A stretch of 64,000 bases of DNA from Anthonomus grandis grandis (Eukaryota; Arthropoda; Insecta; Coleoptera; Curculionidae): assembly GCF_022605725.1 (NCBI RefSeq), contig NC_065564.1, forward strand, positions 620,001 through 684,000, read 5' to 3'. The position numbers and the translations under genes are program-made. The notes beneath the pieces were generated by a model that worked only from the letters and a program-made list of their open reading frames with translations, searched no databases and had not been told where the DNA came from. Shown here one piece after another: positions 48,056 to 58,890 of the stretch (positions are counted from its first letter, which is position 1; every line of letters starts with the position of its first letter).

Positions 48056-49020
48056 GGAATCTTTTAAACTAGGTGAAAGTAACCGAGGGTCGGCGCCTTC
48101 GCCATTTTTTCACAGCCAACTTTCCCAGTCTATAAATAATTCACCATTCAATGGATTTCCATGAAAATTGCTGATAATAGAGCAGAATCCTTCGACTATC
48201 TCCCACTACCAACAAACTTGCCAAAATCTAACTCTAAATACATTTTTTTCCGGGTAAAACTAACTGGGGGTCAACAGCTTCACCATGGCCAACTTTCAAC
48301 TGCTTATAAATAACTCTCCAATTCATGATTTTCCATAGAAATTGAGGATAATAGAGCTGCATCTTCCCATCATTATCCGCCACCAACAAACCAATCAAAT
48401 TTTAATCCTAAAGGCATTTAAACGAGGTAAAAGTATGTGTAGGTCGCCATTTCTTAATAGCCAACTTCGTTAACCTATAAATCATTTGTCAATTTATGAA
48501 TTTTTAATGAAAATTGGTGCTAATAAAACGCTAAATCCTTGCATCATTACTCACTACTACCAAAGTAGTCAAAAAATAACTCTGAGGGCATTTTAGCTGG
48601 ATAAAACTAACTCGGGTTAAGACCCTTTCTATTTGATCATACCCAACTTTCAACTGCTTATAAGTAATTCACAAATTCACGGATTTTAATGAAAATTGGT
48701 GATAATGGAGCTGCATCTTCCCGTCATTATCCGCCACCAACAAACCAATCAAAGTTTAATCCTAAAGGCATTTAAACTAGGTGAAAGTAACCGAGGGTCG
48801 GCGCATTCGCCATTTTTTCACAGCCAACTTTCCCAGTCTATAAATAATTCACCATTTAATGGATTTCCATGAAAATTGGCGATAATAGAACACAATCCCT
48901 TCACTATTTTCTACTACCAACAAACTTGCCAAAATCTAACTCTAAATACATTTTTTCCGGGTAAAACTAACTGGGGGTCAACAGCTTTATCATTGAATCA
49001 TATCCAACTTTCAAGTGCTC
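48056..49020. repeat. R2-like units interrupting the R9 array, about 5 copies
   Basis: About five units of roughly 180 bp, more diverged than elsewhere, carry TTTCCATGAAAATTG or TTTTAATGAAAATTGG, then ATAATAGAGC, and TTCGCCATTTTTTCACAGCCAACTTT. The units at 48060-48250 and 48785-48970 are close to each other. Confidence 0.85.
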
Positions 49021-49059
49021 ATAAATAACTCTCCAATTCACTCCAATCATCTCCCTGTC

Positions 49060-50450
49060 ATATTTTTTGAAAAACTCTGGAAATTTCCAATTTTTTATTT
49101 TTTTTGTAGATACATTTATTGTTCTAAATTAAATACCCTTTGTATCAATGCAATTTTCATGAAAATCTGTGGGAAATTAAGGGAACTGGTCCAGTTTTCC
49201 TCTTAGACACCCTTTATACTTTGTCATATTTTTGAAAATACCCCTGTAACTCTAGAAATTTCCAATTTTTAATTTTTTTTGTAGATACATTTATTGTTCT
49301 AAATTAAATACCCTTTGTATCAATGCAATTTTCATGAAAATCGGTGGGAAATTAAGGAAACTGGTCCAGTTTTCCTCTTAGACACCCTTTATACTTTATC
49401 ATATTTTTAAAAATACCCCTGTAACTCTAGAAATTTCCAATTTTTAATTTTTTTTGTAGATACATTTATTGTTCTAAATTAAATACCCTTTGCATCAATG
49501 CAATTTTCATGAAAATCGGTTGGAAATTAAGGGAACTAGTCCAGTTTTCCTCTTAGACACCACCTTCGATATTTTGTCATATTTTTGAAAATACCCCTTT
49601 AACTCTGGAAATTTCCAATTTTTTATTTTTTTTGTAGATACATTTATTGTTCTAAATTAAATACCCTTTGTATCAATGCAATTTTCATGAAAATCGGTGG
49701 GAAATTAAGGAAACTGGTCCAGTTTTCCTCTTAGACACCCTTTATACTTTATCATATTTTTAAAAATACCCCTGTAACTCTAGAAATTTCCAATTTTTAA
49801 TTTTTTTTGTAGATACATTTATTGTTCTAAATTAAATACCCTTTGCATCAATGCAATTTTCATGAAAATCGGTTGGAAATTAAGGGAACTAGTCCAGTTT
49901 TCCTCTTAGACACCACCTTCGATATTTTGTCATATTTTTGAAAATACCCCTTTAACTCTGGAAATTTCCAATTTTTTATTTTTTTTGTAGATACATTTAT
50001 TGTTCTAAATTAAATACCCTTTGCATCAATGCAATTTTCATGAAAATCGGTGGGAAATTAAGGAAACTAGTCCCGTTTTCCTTTTAGACACCTTCGATAT
50101 TTTGTCATATCTTTGAAAATCCCCCTTTAACTCTGGAAATTTCCAATTTTTGATTTTTTTTGTAGATACATTTATTGTTCTAAATTAAATTCTCTTTGCA
50201 TTAATGCAATTTTCATGAAAATCGGTTGGAAATTAAGGGAACTAGTCCAGTTTTCCTCTTAGACACCACCTTCGATATTTTGTCATATTTTTGAAAATAC
50301 CCCTTTAACTCTGGAAATTTCCAATTTTTTATTTTTTTTGTAGATATATTTATTGTTCTAAATTAAATACCCTTTGCATCAATGCAATTTTCATGAAAAT
50401 CGATGGGAAATTAAGGGAACTAGTCCCGTTTTCCTTTTAGACACCATCTT
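49060..50450. repeat. R9 array, second block, about 8 copies
   Basis: The 178-bp family resumes with the same landmarks (AATTTTCATGAAAATCGG, GTAGATACATTTATTG). It contains a repeated three-unit pattern, in which the TTTATACTTTATCATA variant alternates with CGATATTTTGTCATA. Confidence 0.94.
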
Positions 50451-50925
50451 GATTAGTTTTTTTTTATTCCTGATTTATTCGCACATCATTTCTCCTCGGT
50501 ATCTCCAATACCAGCAGCCAAAATGCCTCATTCTTCTTTGGCAACAATATCAATAAATAAATAAATAAATGCAAAGGAAACCCATGTAACTAGTAACTAA
50601 TACCTCAACAAATAGGTGCTTATTTGATGCTGCTATAGTATCAAATATATACATGTGACCTGTGTTTGTGCCCTTTCTTATTGCGGCACTAAAGACAGGT
50701 AAAGGAGGCAAGGACCCCATCTTTAATGATACAAAAACTATAGACGGTTGATACTGGTTTCAGTGCTCATGTTAGTGAATAAATAAATAAATCATCTGAA
50801 GGTGATGGAGTATCTTCAAAGTTACTACTCCTTTTGCCTCACTTGGCATTGAATGACATTCAAACAATTCCTGGCATTTTTCCCTAATGTGAGAGATTAA
50901 GAGAGACAGTGGTTATCTTTCATGA
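50451..50925. other. Non-repetitive spacer with AATA microsatellites
   Basis: Short (AATA)n stretches occur at 50552-50570 and about 50776-50792. Otherwise I see no repeat unit and no convincing gene. Part of it may be the unrecognisable upstream portion of the reverse transcriptase relic that follows. Confidence 0.5.
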
Positions 50926-50929
50926 GCCT

Positions 50930-52090
50930 TGTAATTTCCATCCAATTTCCATTCTATCTACCCTCTACCCTAGATAGTTGAAAAACTTGCACAATATAAT
51001 AGCCATGGTGCTGTTTTCAGCTTATTGGAGAAGTGTTTTGTGATTTATCCAAGGCATTTGATGTGTGTAGATCTAATAGTATCAAATCCTGCCCAGAGAG
51101 TTACAGTATACAGGATCCTTGTATGATCCTAAATCCTTTGAATCTGGAGTACCTCAAGGTTCAGTGTAATTATTTTTGCTGTATGTAAATGATTTAAGCT
51201 CATTAAGACTGCAAGGCAAAGTGGTCCAGTTTTATACCACCATACAAGGGATTCCTAAAGAGTCATGATTTCATTATGGAGTTGGATTTTATAGAGGGGG
51301 TGTGCTTCAAATACCCTTGTGTTCAATGTGTTGGTAAAACCTTTATTTATTGTGGGGTTTGAGTGTGACGTTGCAAGCAAGAAAGAAAACTGTAGGTTCC
51401 CTTGCTGATTTAAAGATCAAATCTTGCATCTAGATTATCCTCTGGATGTGTTGCAGTAAGAATAGCAAGAGTTAACTGCTACTGATGTTCTCTGTTCCTT
51501 AAAAAATAGAAGATTTATCGGTGGTCTTTTATTCCATGAAGACCACAAGGCATATATGCCACTTATACTGATTTTACTAGAGCCTTTTATTGTTAAATCT
51601 TGATTCATCAATTGTCAAAACTTGGCATCACTTGTTGCCTTGTTTTTTTGGTTTAAATCATATAATATTTAAGCAATAATGAGCACCAACTTCAGGTTGC
51701 TGGTTGCTTGTCTCAATGCCTCAAGGCTTCTTCAGGTTGTTCTTCTCCTGAAGTTGAAATATCCCCTATTTGCTAACGATTTAACGCTGTTGACTTGGTA
51801 AAAGGTCTTGGGGGTCTACTTGGACCATAATCTAGCATTTTTCTCATTACTCCTTGATTATATTACATCTAAGGCAAACAGAATGTTGGACTTTGTAGAG
51901 ACTTCAGTAGTATAATCTCTGGTCGGATTTCATCCTGATTTTGCTAATATATTATGGTCTCACTATCAATAGGATTGAAGATGTTTAGCATAAGTCTATT
52001 AAGCATATGACATATGAGATATTGTATCCTTTCAAGAAGGTAGAATACTGTTTGCAAGCATTAGAGACTAAAATCAACAAATTCTGGTCA
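50930..52090 (+). pseudogene. Decayed non-LTR retrotransposon reverse transcriptase
   Basis: Fragments of a jockey-like reverse transcriptase appear in order on the plus strand but in shifting frames with stops. They are VFCDLSKAFDVC near 51035, FESGVPQGSV then LFLLYVNDLSS near 51140-51195, and FANDLT (position of the YADD active-site box) near 51770. They continue with KVLGVYLDHNLAF near 51800, ITSKANRML near 51865 and NRIEDV/HKSIKHMTYEILYPF near 51970-52030. These are well-known blocks of LINE reverse transcriptases of the jockey/CR1 group. Multiple frameshifts and stops show it is long dead. Neither the 5' end, the endonuclease domain nor a poly(A) tail could be recognised. Confidence 0.8.
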
Positions 52091-52129
52091 TAAATGAATA
52101 ATATTTTCCATCTTACACTAACAGGGGAT

Positions 52130-53990
52130 TCTCTTGAGGGTTATTAATAGATAAAGTCGGTTCTGTTGATCTGATTTGAATGATTTATGTCTTCGTAGTT
52201 GAAGAAGAACGTTCTTCTCAAGCTCTCAAGGCCAAAATCAAGCAAATCTGATAAAAAGAACAAGAGTTATTGCACTTTGTATCAAAAGACAGTTCTCTCA
52301 GGTAAACTTTAATAAATCGATTGATATAGTCAGTTTTTCTGAACCGATTTTAATGATTCAAGTCTTTAAAGTTGCAGAATACTCCTCTGAAGCTTTCAAG
52401 ACCAAAATCAAGCAAATCTGATGAATAGAACAAAAGTTATGCCACTGTGTACCCATTGAGGGTCTCTTGGTGGTGGACTTTAACATATTTTTGAATACAG
52501 TCAGTTCTACTCAACCAATTTCGGTCATTTATGTCTTTAAAGTTGCAGAACGTTCTTCTCAATCTTTCAAGACCAAAATTAAGCAAATCTGATGAATAGA
52601 ACCAGAGTTATTGCACTTTGTACCCATTGAGGGTCTCTTGGTGGTGGACTTTAACATAATTATGAATAAAATTAGTTCTACTCAACCAATTTGGATCATT
52701 TATGTCTTTAAAGTTGCAGAACGTTCTTCTTAATCTTCCAAGGCCAAAATCAAGCAAATCTGATGAATAGAATAGAAGTTATTCCACTTTTTACCCATTG
52801 AGGGTCTCTTAGTGGTGGACTATAACATAATTATGAATAAAGTCAGTTCTACTCAACCAATTTGGATCATTTATGTCTTCAAAGTTGCAGAACGTTCTTC
52901 TCAACCTTTCAAGACCAAAATCTAGCAAATCTGATAAATAGAACAAAAGTTATGCCACTGTGTACCTATTGAGGGTCTCTTAGTGGTGTACTTTAACATA
53001 TTTATGAATAAAGTCAGTTCTACTCAACCAATTTGCATCATTTATGTCTTCAAAGTTGCAAAACATTCTTCTTAATCTTTCAAGACAAAAATCAAGCAAA
53101 TCTGCGGAATAGAACAGAAGTTATTGCAGTTTGTACCTATTGAGGGTCTCTTGGTGGTGGACTTTAACATAGTTATGAATAAAGTCAGTTCTACTCAACC
53201 CATTTGGATCATTTATGTCTTCAAAGTTGCAGAACGTTCTTTTTAATCTTTCAAGACAAAAATCAAGAAAATCTGATGAATAGAACAGAAGTTATTCCAC
53301 TTAGTACCCATTGAGGGTCTCTTAGTGCTGTACTTTAACATAATTATGAATAAAGTCAGTTCTACTCAACCAATTTCGGTCATTTATGTCTTCAAAGTTG
53401 CAGAATGTTCTTCTCAATCTTTCAAGACCAAAATGAAGCAAATCTGATGAATACAACTGAAGTTATTCCACTTTGTACCCAGAGAGGATTTTTCTCGGTA
53501 GGCTTTCAACAAATTTGTACTTAAAAAGAATTCTACCAAACCAATTTCAATGATTTATGTCTCTAAAGCTGCAGAACGTTCTTCTAAAGCTATCAATACC
53601 AAAATCAAGCAAATCTGATGAATAGAACAAAAGTTATGCCACTTTGTACCTATTGAGGGTCTCTTAGTGGTGTACTTTAACATATTTATGAATAAAGTCA
53701 GTTCTACTCAACCAATTTGGATCATTTATGTCTTCAAAGTTGCAAAACATTCTTCTAAAGCTATCAACACCAAAATCAAGCAAATCTGATGAAAAGAACA
53801 GAAGTTATTCCACTTTGTATCAAAACTGGTCTCGACTAACAGATTTTCATTCAAGTGTCCACATAAAGACAGTTCTCCTCAACCAATTTCAATCATTGAT
53901 GTCTTCAAAGCTTCAGAATGTTCTTCCAAATCTTTCAGTACCAAAATCATGGAAATTGAATGATCAGAAGTCAAGATATTCCATTTTGGG
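52130..53990. repeat. 171-bp tandem repeat (family R10), about 10.5 copies
   Basis: AACCAATTT.GGATCATTTATG recurs every 171 bp (52513, 52684, 52855, 53026, 53197, 53368). Each unit also has AAAGTCAGTTCTACTC, GACCAAAATCAAGCAAATCTG, AGAAGTTATTCCACTTTGTA and GAGGGTCTCTT. The first three landmarks align with family R8. A similar short block with the same right end lies at 58490-58890. Confidence 0.95.
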
Positions 53991-54749
53991 TGCTGGGTAT
54001 GATGGTCTCGGAAAGTTGGACTTGTCAGTTGTACCTACAAATTTTTGACTATTTCTTGCAGGAAACCTTAAAGTGCCATACATATTCTTAAAGAGGATCA
54101 AACCAGCTCTAATTCCAGGCACCCAACTTTGGGGCACACGCGAAATCCTTGGAAGAAACTTCCTTTGTTTGTTGTTGTTGTATTTATTTTTATGGTAATA
54201 TAAACACAAACATAACCAAATTTTTACAAACAGAAATTTCGGTTGGTAGTACATACAGCGAAAATATCCCTCTCTCGCTCTATTTTGTGACAGGCTCCGA
54301 ATGCGCATGCCCAATGGCAAAAGTCAGGGTGATTCGTGCACCGGTTGCTAATATCGATCCTGGAAAATCATCCGGGAAATCGGGAAAAGTGGGAATCAAT
54401 AGCGAAAAGTGCTTGAAAAGTGTTCTCTAAACCGCCAGCTTCGTTTTGATGTAATTTTCATCGGTGTGCACCGGTTTTCTCAATAGTAAATCGCTAGGTA
54501 AGATAATCGTTTCTTGATCGTTCCTTTGTCCTTTGTTGCAAAGTGGTTTTTTGGCAAATAGAGGCCAAATTCTCGGTTGCATAAAAAAAAGTGCCTGAAT
54601 CGTGTTCTGTGAATCGAGGGCTTAATTTTGATGTATAATTCACTAGGGGGGCATGAGGTTTTTTCATAGAAATTCGTGTGAAAAGTTTTTCCTTTTTCAC
54701 GGGGGTCGATGACCCTTATGAAGAACAAAATGGCCACCATCATTAGGGC

Positions 54750-54787
54750 CTTATGTAAAATCAATATTATCATTGATTTTACATAAG
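54750..54787. repeat. 16-bp perfect inverted repeat with 6-nt loop
   Basis: Arms CTTATGTAAAATCAAT and ATTGATTTTACATAAG are exact complements, flanked by GGCC on both sides with a single bulged base. The equivalent place in copy 1 holds an 18-bp perfect palindrome (43762-43779, AATAAAATCGATTTTATT). Confidence 0.93.
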
Positions 54788-54837
54788 AGGCCGTGTTTTC
54801 TTTATTTATTTTCAATGATTTCTCTCCTTTTCTGCAG

Positions 54838-54943
54838 AAATAACTTCAAAAGGCATGGCAACTATGGTGTAAAAGTCCCTCTGGGAGTCATCGAGGGTCC
54901 AGAGGAGAACACAAGACAGAAAAAGACGAGAAGATGATTGGAA
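54838..54943 (+). CDS. Putative coding exon in large unit copy 2 (unidentified)
   Basis: It follows a good acceptor (TCTCCTTTTCTGCAG ending at 54837). A donor-like GTGAGT begins at 54944. The frame from 54839 encodes NYGVKVPLGVIEGPEENTR and then a basic stretch ending at TGA (about 54934), so this could be a C-terminal exon. The peptide resembles that at 43854-43939. No family recognised. Confidence 0.35.
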
Positions 54944-55232
54944 GTGAGTACCTAACATTCTCTTGGTGTTCGGACTTTTTACTGATTAATTTAAAACTTG
55001 TGTCTATTTTTATTTATTAATTAACTCTATTGCTGCTTTCTCTAGGGAGAACCTCACTTTTCATTTAAAATTTAAATAAAAAAAACAATATTTTAAACAA
55101 TTACAGGTTGCAATAAGAATTTCTCTTTAAAATGACACTATTTCAATAATAACTGGCAACAGTACTTTTCTCTAAGTATAATGCAATCGTTTCCTTTTCT
55201 CACTCGTTTCTTATGACGTGGTTTTAATTTGG

Positions 55233-55300
55233 ACACCTTGTATATATTTGATATAAACATGTCTTATGTTTATATCCCTCTTATGATATATACAAGGTGT
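55233..55300. repeat. Imperfect inverted repeat, 15 + 10 bp arms
   Basis: ACACCTTGTATATAT pairs with ATATATACAAGGTGT, and inside it ATATAAACAT pairs with ATGTTTATAT. A 3-nt interruption on one side and a 10-nt one on the other break the stem. Copies 1 and 3 of the large unit have only the right-hand motif (TATACAGGGTGT) here. Confidence 0.9.
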
Positions 55301-55924
55301 TCTAAAGCATGGACCTATTTGTGCTTGTGTTGTGCCTTTTGTGATGGTTTTGTGTGTGTTTATATATATATATATATAATCAATTTTATTGTTTTATAAT
55401 ATGTTATATGAGTAGTGTGATGCTAATCTTTGAGTGTCGACAAGAAGTAATCATCAAACTAAGAGTGTAACACAGTACAGACCAAATAGTGATTCAGGAC
55501 AATTTTTCATAAGCAACTGCTCCGGAGGATCCTCAGGGTTTCGTTGTAAGAATCAACATCATCAGGGACACTCCTCGAAGGAACAAAGGGGGCAGAGGGG
55601 CTTTTAGCAGCTGCAGATCATCATTAGGAAGATTATGTTCTATTTTTATTATTATGTGATTATATTATGTTGTATTTGTTTATATGGGCGTTATAATAAA
55701 TTATGTTTTAAATCTGATTGACTTGTGTTTGATTTCCCTAATCGTATTGTTGGGTTAGGGCACAATAAAGTTTGTTGTTTTTGTGTTTTATTTTTACCCT
55801 CTTCAAGATTTATTGCTCTGTAAAGGAGCGTCAAGGTTTGTACATTTATTTATTTATTGTTTTTAATGTATGTATTTTGTTGTGTTGTTATTGTTGGAGG
55901 GGGAACACATTTTCCAATTTTTCC

Positions 55925-58490
55925 CTTTATCATGGAAATCCATCCATTAGAACCTTTTTTATCCAGGTTTTTGTAAATCATGTCCAAGGGAAAAGACAGT
56001 CTGAGGTAACTTGGGTCATAACTCCACTTCTGGTGGTCAGATCGGGTTGATTTTTGTTTTAAAAGATTCTCTGAAGCGTTCTTCAGCTTTCACTGAAAGA
56101 ATCATGGAAATCCATCCATTAGAACCTTTTTTATCCAGGTTTTTGTAAATCATGTCCAAGAAAAAAGACAGTCTGAGGTAACTTGGGTCATAACTTTACT
56201 TCTGGTAGTCAGATCGGATTGATTTTTGTTTTAAAAGATTCTTTGAAGTCTTCTTCAACTTTCACTAAAACAATCATGGAAATCCATCCATTAGAACCTT
56301 TTTTATCCAGGTTTTTGTAAATCATGTGCAAGAAAAAAGAGTCTGAGGTAACTTGGGTCATAACTCCACTTCTGGTGGTCAGATCGGGTTGATTTTTGTT
56401 TTAAAAGATTCTTTGAAGTGTTCTTAAGCTTTCGTTGAAAGAATCATGGAAATCCATCCATTAGAACCTTTTTTATCCAGGTTTTTGTAAATCATGTGCA
56501 ATAAAAAAGACAGTTTGAGGTAACTGGGGTCATAACTTCACTTCTGGTGGTCAGATCGGGTTGATTTTTGTTTTAAAAGATTCTTTGAAGTCTTCTTCAG
56601 CTTTCACTAAAACAATCATGGAAATCCATCCATTAGAACCTTTTTTATCCAGGTTTTTGTAAATCATGTCCAAGAAAAAAGACAGTCTGAGGTAACTTTG
56701 GTCATAACTCCACTTCTGGTGGTCAGATCGGGTTGATTTTTGTTTTAAAAGATTCTCTGAAGTGTTCTTCAGCTTTCACTAAAACAATCATGGAAATCCA
56801 TACATTAGAACCTTTTTTATCCAGGTTTTTGTAAATCATGTCCAAGAAAAAAGACAGTCTGAGGTAACTTGGGTCATAACTCCACTCCTAGTGGTCAGAT
56901 CGGATTGATTTTTGTTTTAAAAGATTCTTTGAAGTCTTCTTCAGCTTTCACTAAAACAATCATGGAAATCCATCCATTAGAACCTTTTTTATCCAGGTTT
57001 TTGTAAATCATGTCCAAGAAAAAAGACAGTCTGAGGTAACTTTGGTCATAACTCCACTTCTGGTGGTCAGATCGGGTTGATTTTTGTTTTAAAAGATTCT
57101 CTGAAGTGTTCTTCAGCTTTCACTAAAACAATCATGGAAATCCATCCATTAGAACCTTTTTTATCCAGGTTTTTGTAAATCATGTGCAAGAAAAAAGACA
57201 GTCTGAGGTAACTTGGGTCATAACTTTACTTCTGGTAGTCAGATCGAGTTGATTTTTGTTTTAAAAGATTCTTTGAAGTCCTCTTCAGCTTTCACTAAAA
57301 CAATCATGGAAATCCATCCATTAGAACCTTTTTTATCCAGGTTTTTGTAAATCATGTGCAATAAAAAAGACAGTCTGAGGTAACTTGGGTCATAACTCCA
57401 TTTCTGGTGGTCAGATCGGATTGATTTTTGTTTTAAAAGATTCTTTGAAGTCTTCTTCAGCTTTCACTAAAACAATCATGGAAATCCATTCATTAGAACC
57501 TTTTTTATCCAGGTTTTTGTAAATCATGTCCAAGAAAAAAGACAGTCTGAGGTAACTTGGGTCATAACTCCACTTCTGGTGGTCAGATCGGGTTGATTTT
57601 TGTTTTAAAAGATTCTTTGAACTGTTCTTCAGCTTTCACTAAAACAATCATGGAAATCCATCCATTAGAACCTTTTTTATCCAGGTTTTTGTAAATCATG
57701 TGCAAGAAAAAAGACAGTCTGAGGTAACTTGGGTCATAACTTTACTTCTGGTAGTCAGATCGAGTTGATTTTTGTTTTAAAAGATTCTTTGAAGTCCTCT
57801 TCAGCTTTCACTAAAACAATCATGGAAATCCATCCATTAGAACCTTTTTTATCCAGGTTTTTGTAAATCATGTCCAAGAAAAAAGACAGTCTGAGGTAAC
57901 TTGGGTCATAACTCCACTTCTGGTGGTCAGATCGGGTTGATTTTTGTTTTAAAAGATTCTTTGAACTGTTCTTCAGCTTTCACTAAAACAATCATGGAAA
58001 TCCATCCATTAGAACCTTTTTTATCCAGGTTTTTGTAAATCATGTCCAAGAAAAAAGACAGTCTGAGGTAACTTGGGTCATAACTCCACTTCTGGTGGTC
58101 AGATCGGGTTGATTTTTGTTTTAAAAGATTCTTTGAACTGTTCTTCAGCTTTCACTAAAACAATCATGGAAATCCATCCATTAGAACCTTTTTTATCCAG
58201 GTTTTTGTAAAGCATGTCCAAGGGAAAAGACAGTCTGAGGTAACTTGGGTCATAACTCCACTTCTGGTGGTCAGATCGGGTTGATTTTTGTTTTAAAAGA
58301 TTCTTTGAACTGTTCTTCAGCTTTCACTAAAACAATCATGGAAATCCATCCATTAGAACCTTTTTTATCCAGGTTTTTGTAAATCATGTCCAAGAAAAAA
58401 GACAGTCTGAGGTAACTTGGGTCATAACTCCACTTCTGGTGGTCAGATCGGGTTGATTTTGGTTTTAAAAGATTCTTTGAAGTCTTCTTC
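55925..58490. repeat. 172-bp tandem repeat (family R11), about 15 copies
   Basis: ATCATGGAAATCCATCCATT recurs at 56101, 56273, 56443 and 56615 and onward with 170-172-bp spacing. Each unit includes TTTTTTATCCAGGTTTTTG, GACAGTCTGAGGTAACTTGG, GTCATAACTCCACTTCTGG and GTCAGATCGGGTTGATTTTTG. Units are very similar, with a 2-4-unit pattern of variants (CTTTACTTCTGGTAGTC; GAACTGTTC), indicating recent amplification. Confidence 0.96.
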
Positions 58491-58890
58491 AGCTTTCAAA
58501 ACTAAAATCAAGGAAATCTGATGAATAGAACAGAAGTTATTCCACTTTGTACCCAGAGAGCATTTTCTCAGTGGACTTTCAACAAATTTGTACATAAAAA
58601 CAATTCTACTAAACCAATTTCAATGATTTATGTCTCTAAAGCTGCAGAACGTTCTTCTAAAGGTATCAACATCAAAATCAAGCAAATCTGATGAAAAGAA
58701 CAAAAGTTATGCCACTTTGTATCAAAACTGGTCTCGACTAACAGACTTTCATTCAAGTGTCCACATAAAGTCAGTTCTCCTCAATCAATTTCAATTATTG
58801 ATGTCTTCAAAGCTTCAGAATGTTCTTCCAAATCTGTCAGTACCAAAATCATGGAAATTGAACGATCAGAAGTCCAAATATTCCATTTTT
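58490..58890. repeat. R10-family units (second block)
   Basis: About 2.3 units match the right end of the first R10 block, including CAAATTTGTACAT, CTGGTCTCGACTAACAGA and TTCAATTATTGATGTCTTC. The R11 array passes into this block inside the homologous segment AGCTTTCA, without any spacer. Confidence 0.9.

Larger units (their letters stand above)
53985..55915 (+). repeat. Large repeated unit, copy 2 of 3
   Basis: Landmarks are in the same order as copy 1: GCCATACATATTCTTAAAGAGG, GGGAAATCGGGAAAAG, TTTTGATGTAATTTTC, donor AGGTAAGAT (GT at 54498), AAAATGGCCACCAT, and ATAAAGTTTGTTGTTTTTGTG near the right end. It also has TCTCTCGCTCTATTTTGTGA and an NRF-1-like GCGCATGCC, both shared with copy 3. 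Its left flank is R10 repeat, as for copy 3. Confidence 0.8.

Noticed and set aside
53728..54048. 106-codon frame and its relative of 152 codons at 58630-59088
   Set aside because: Both translate R10 repeat units (171 bp, divisible by 3) and run into the large unit. Their similarity to each other follows from the repeat, with no start or splice context.
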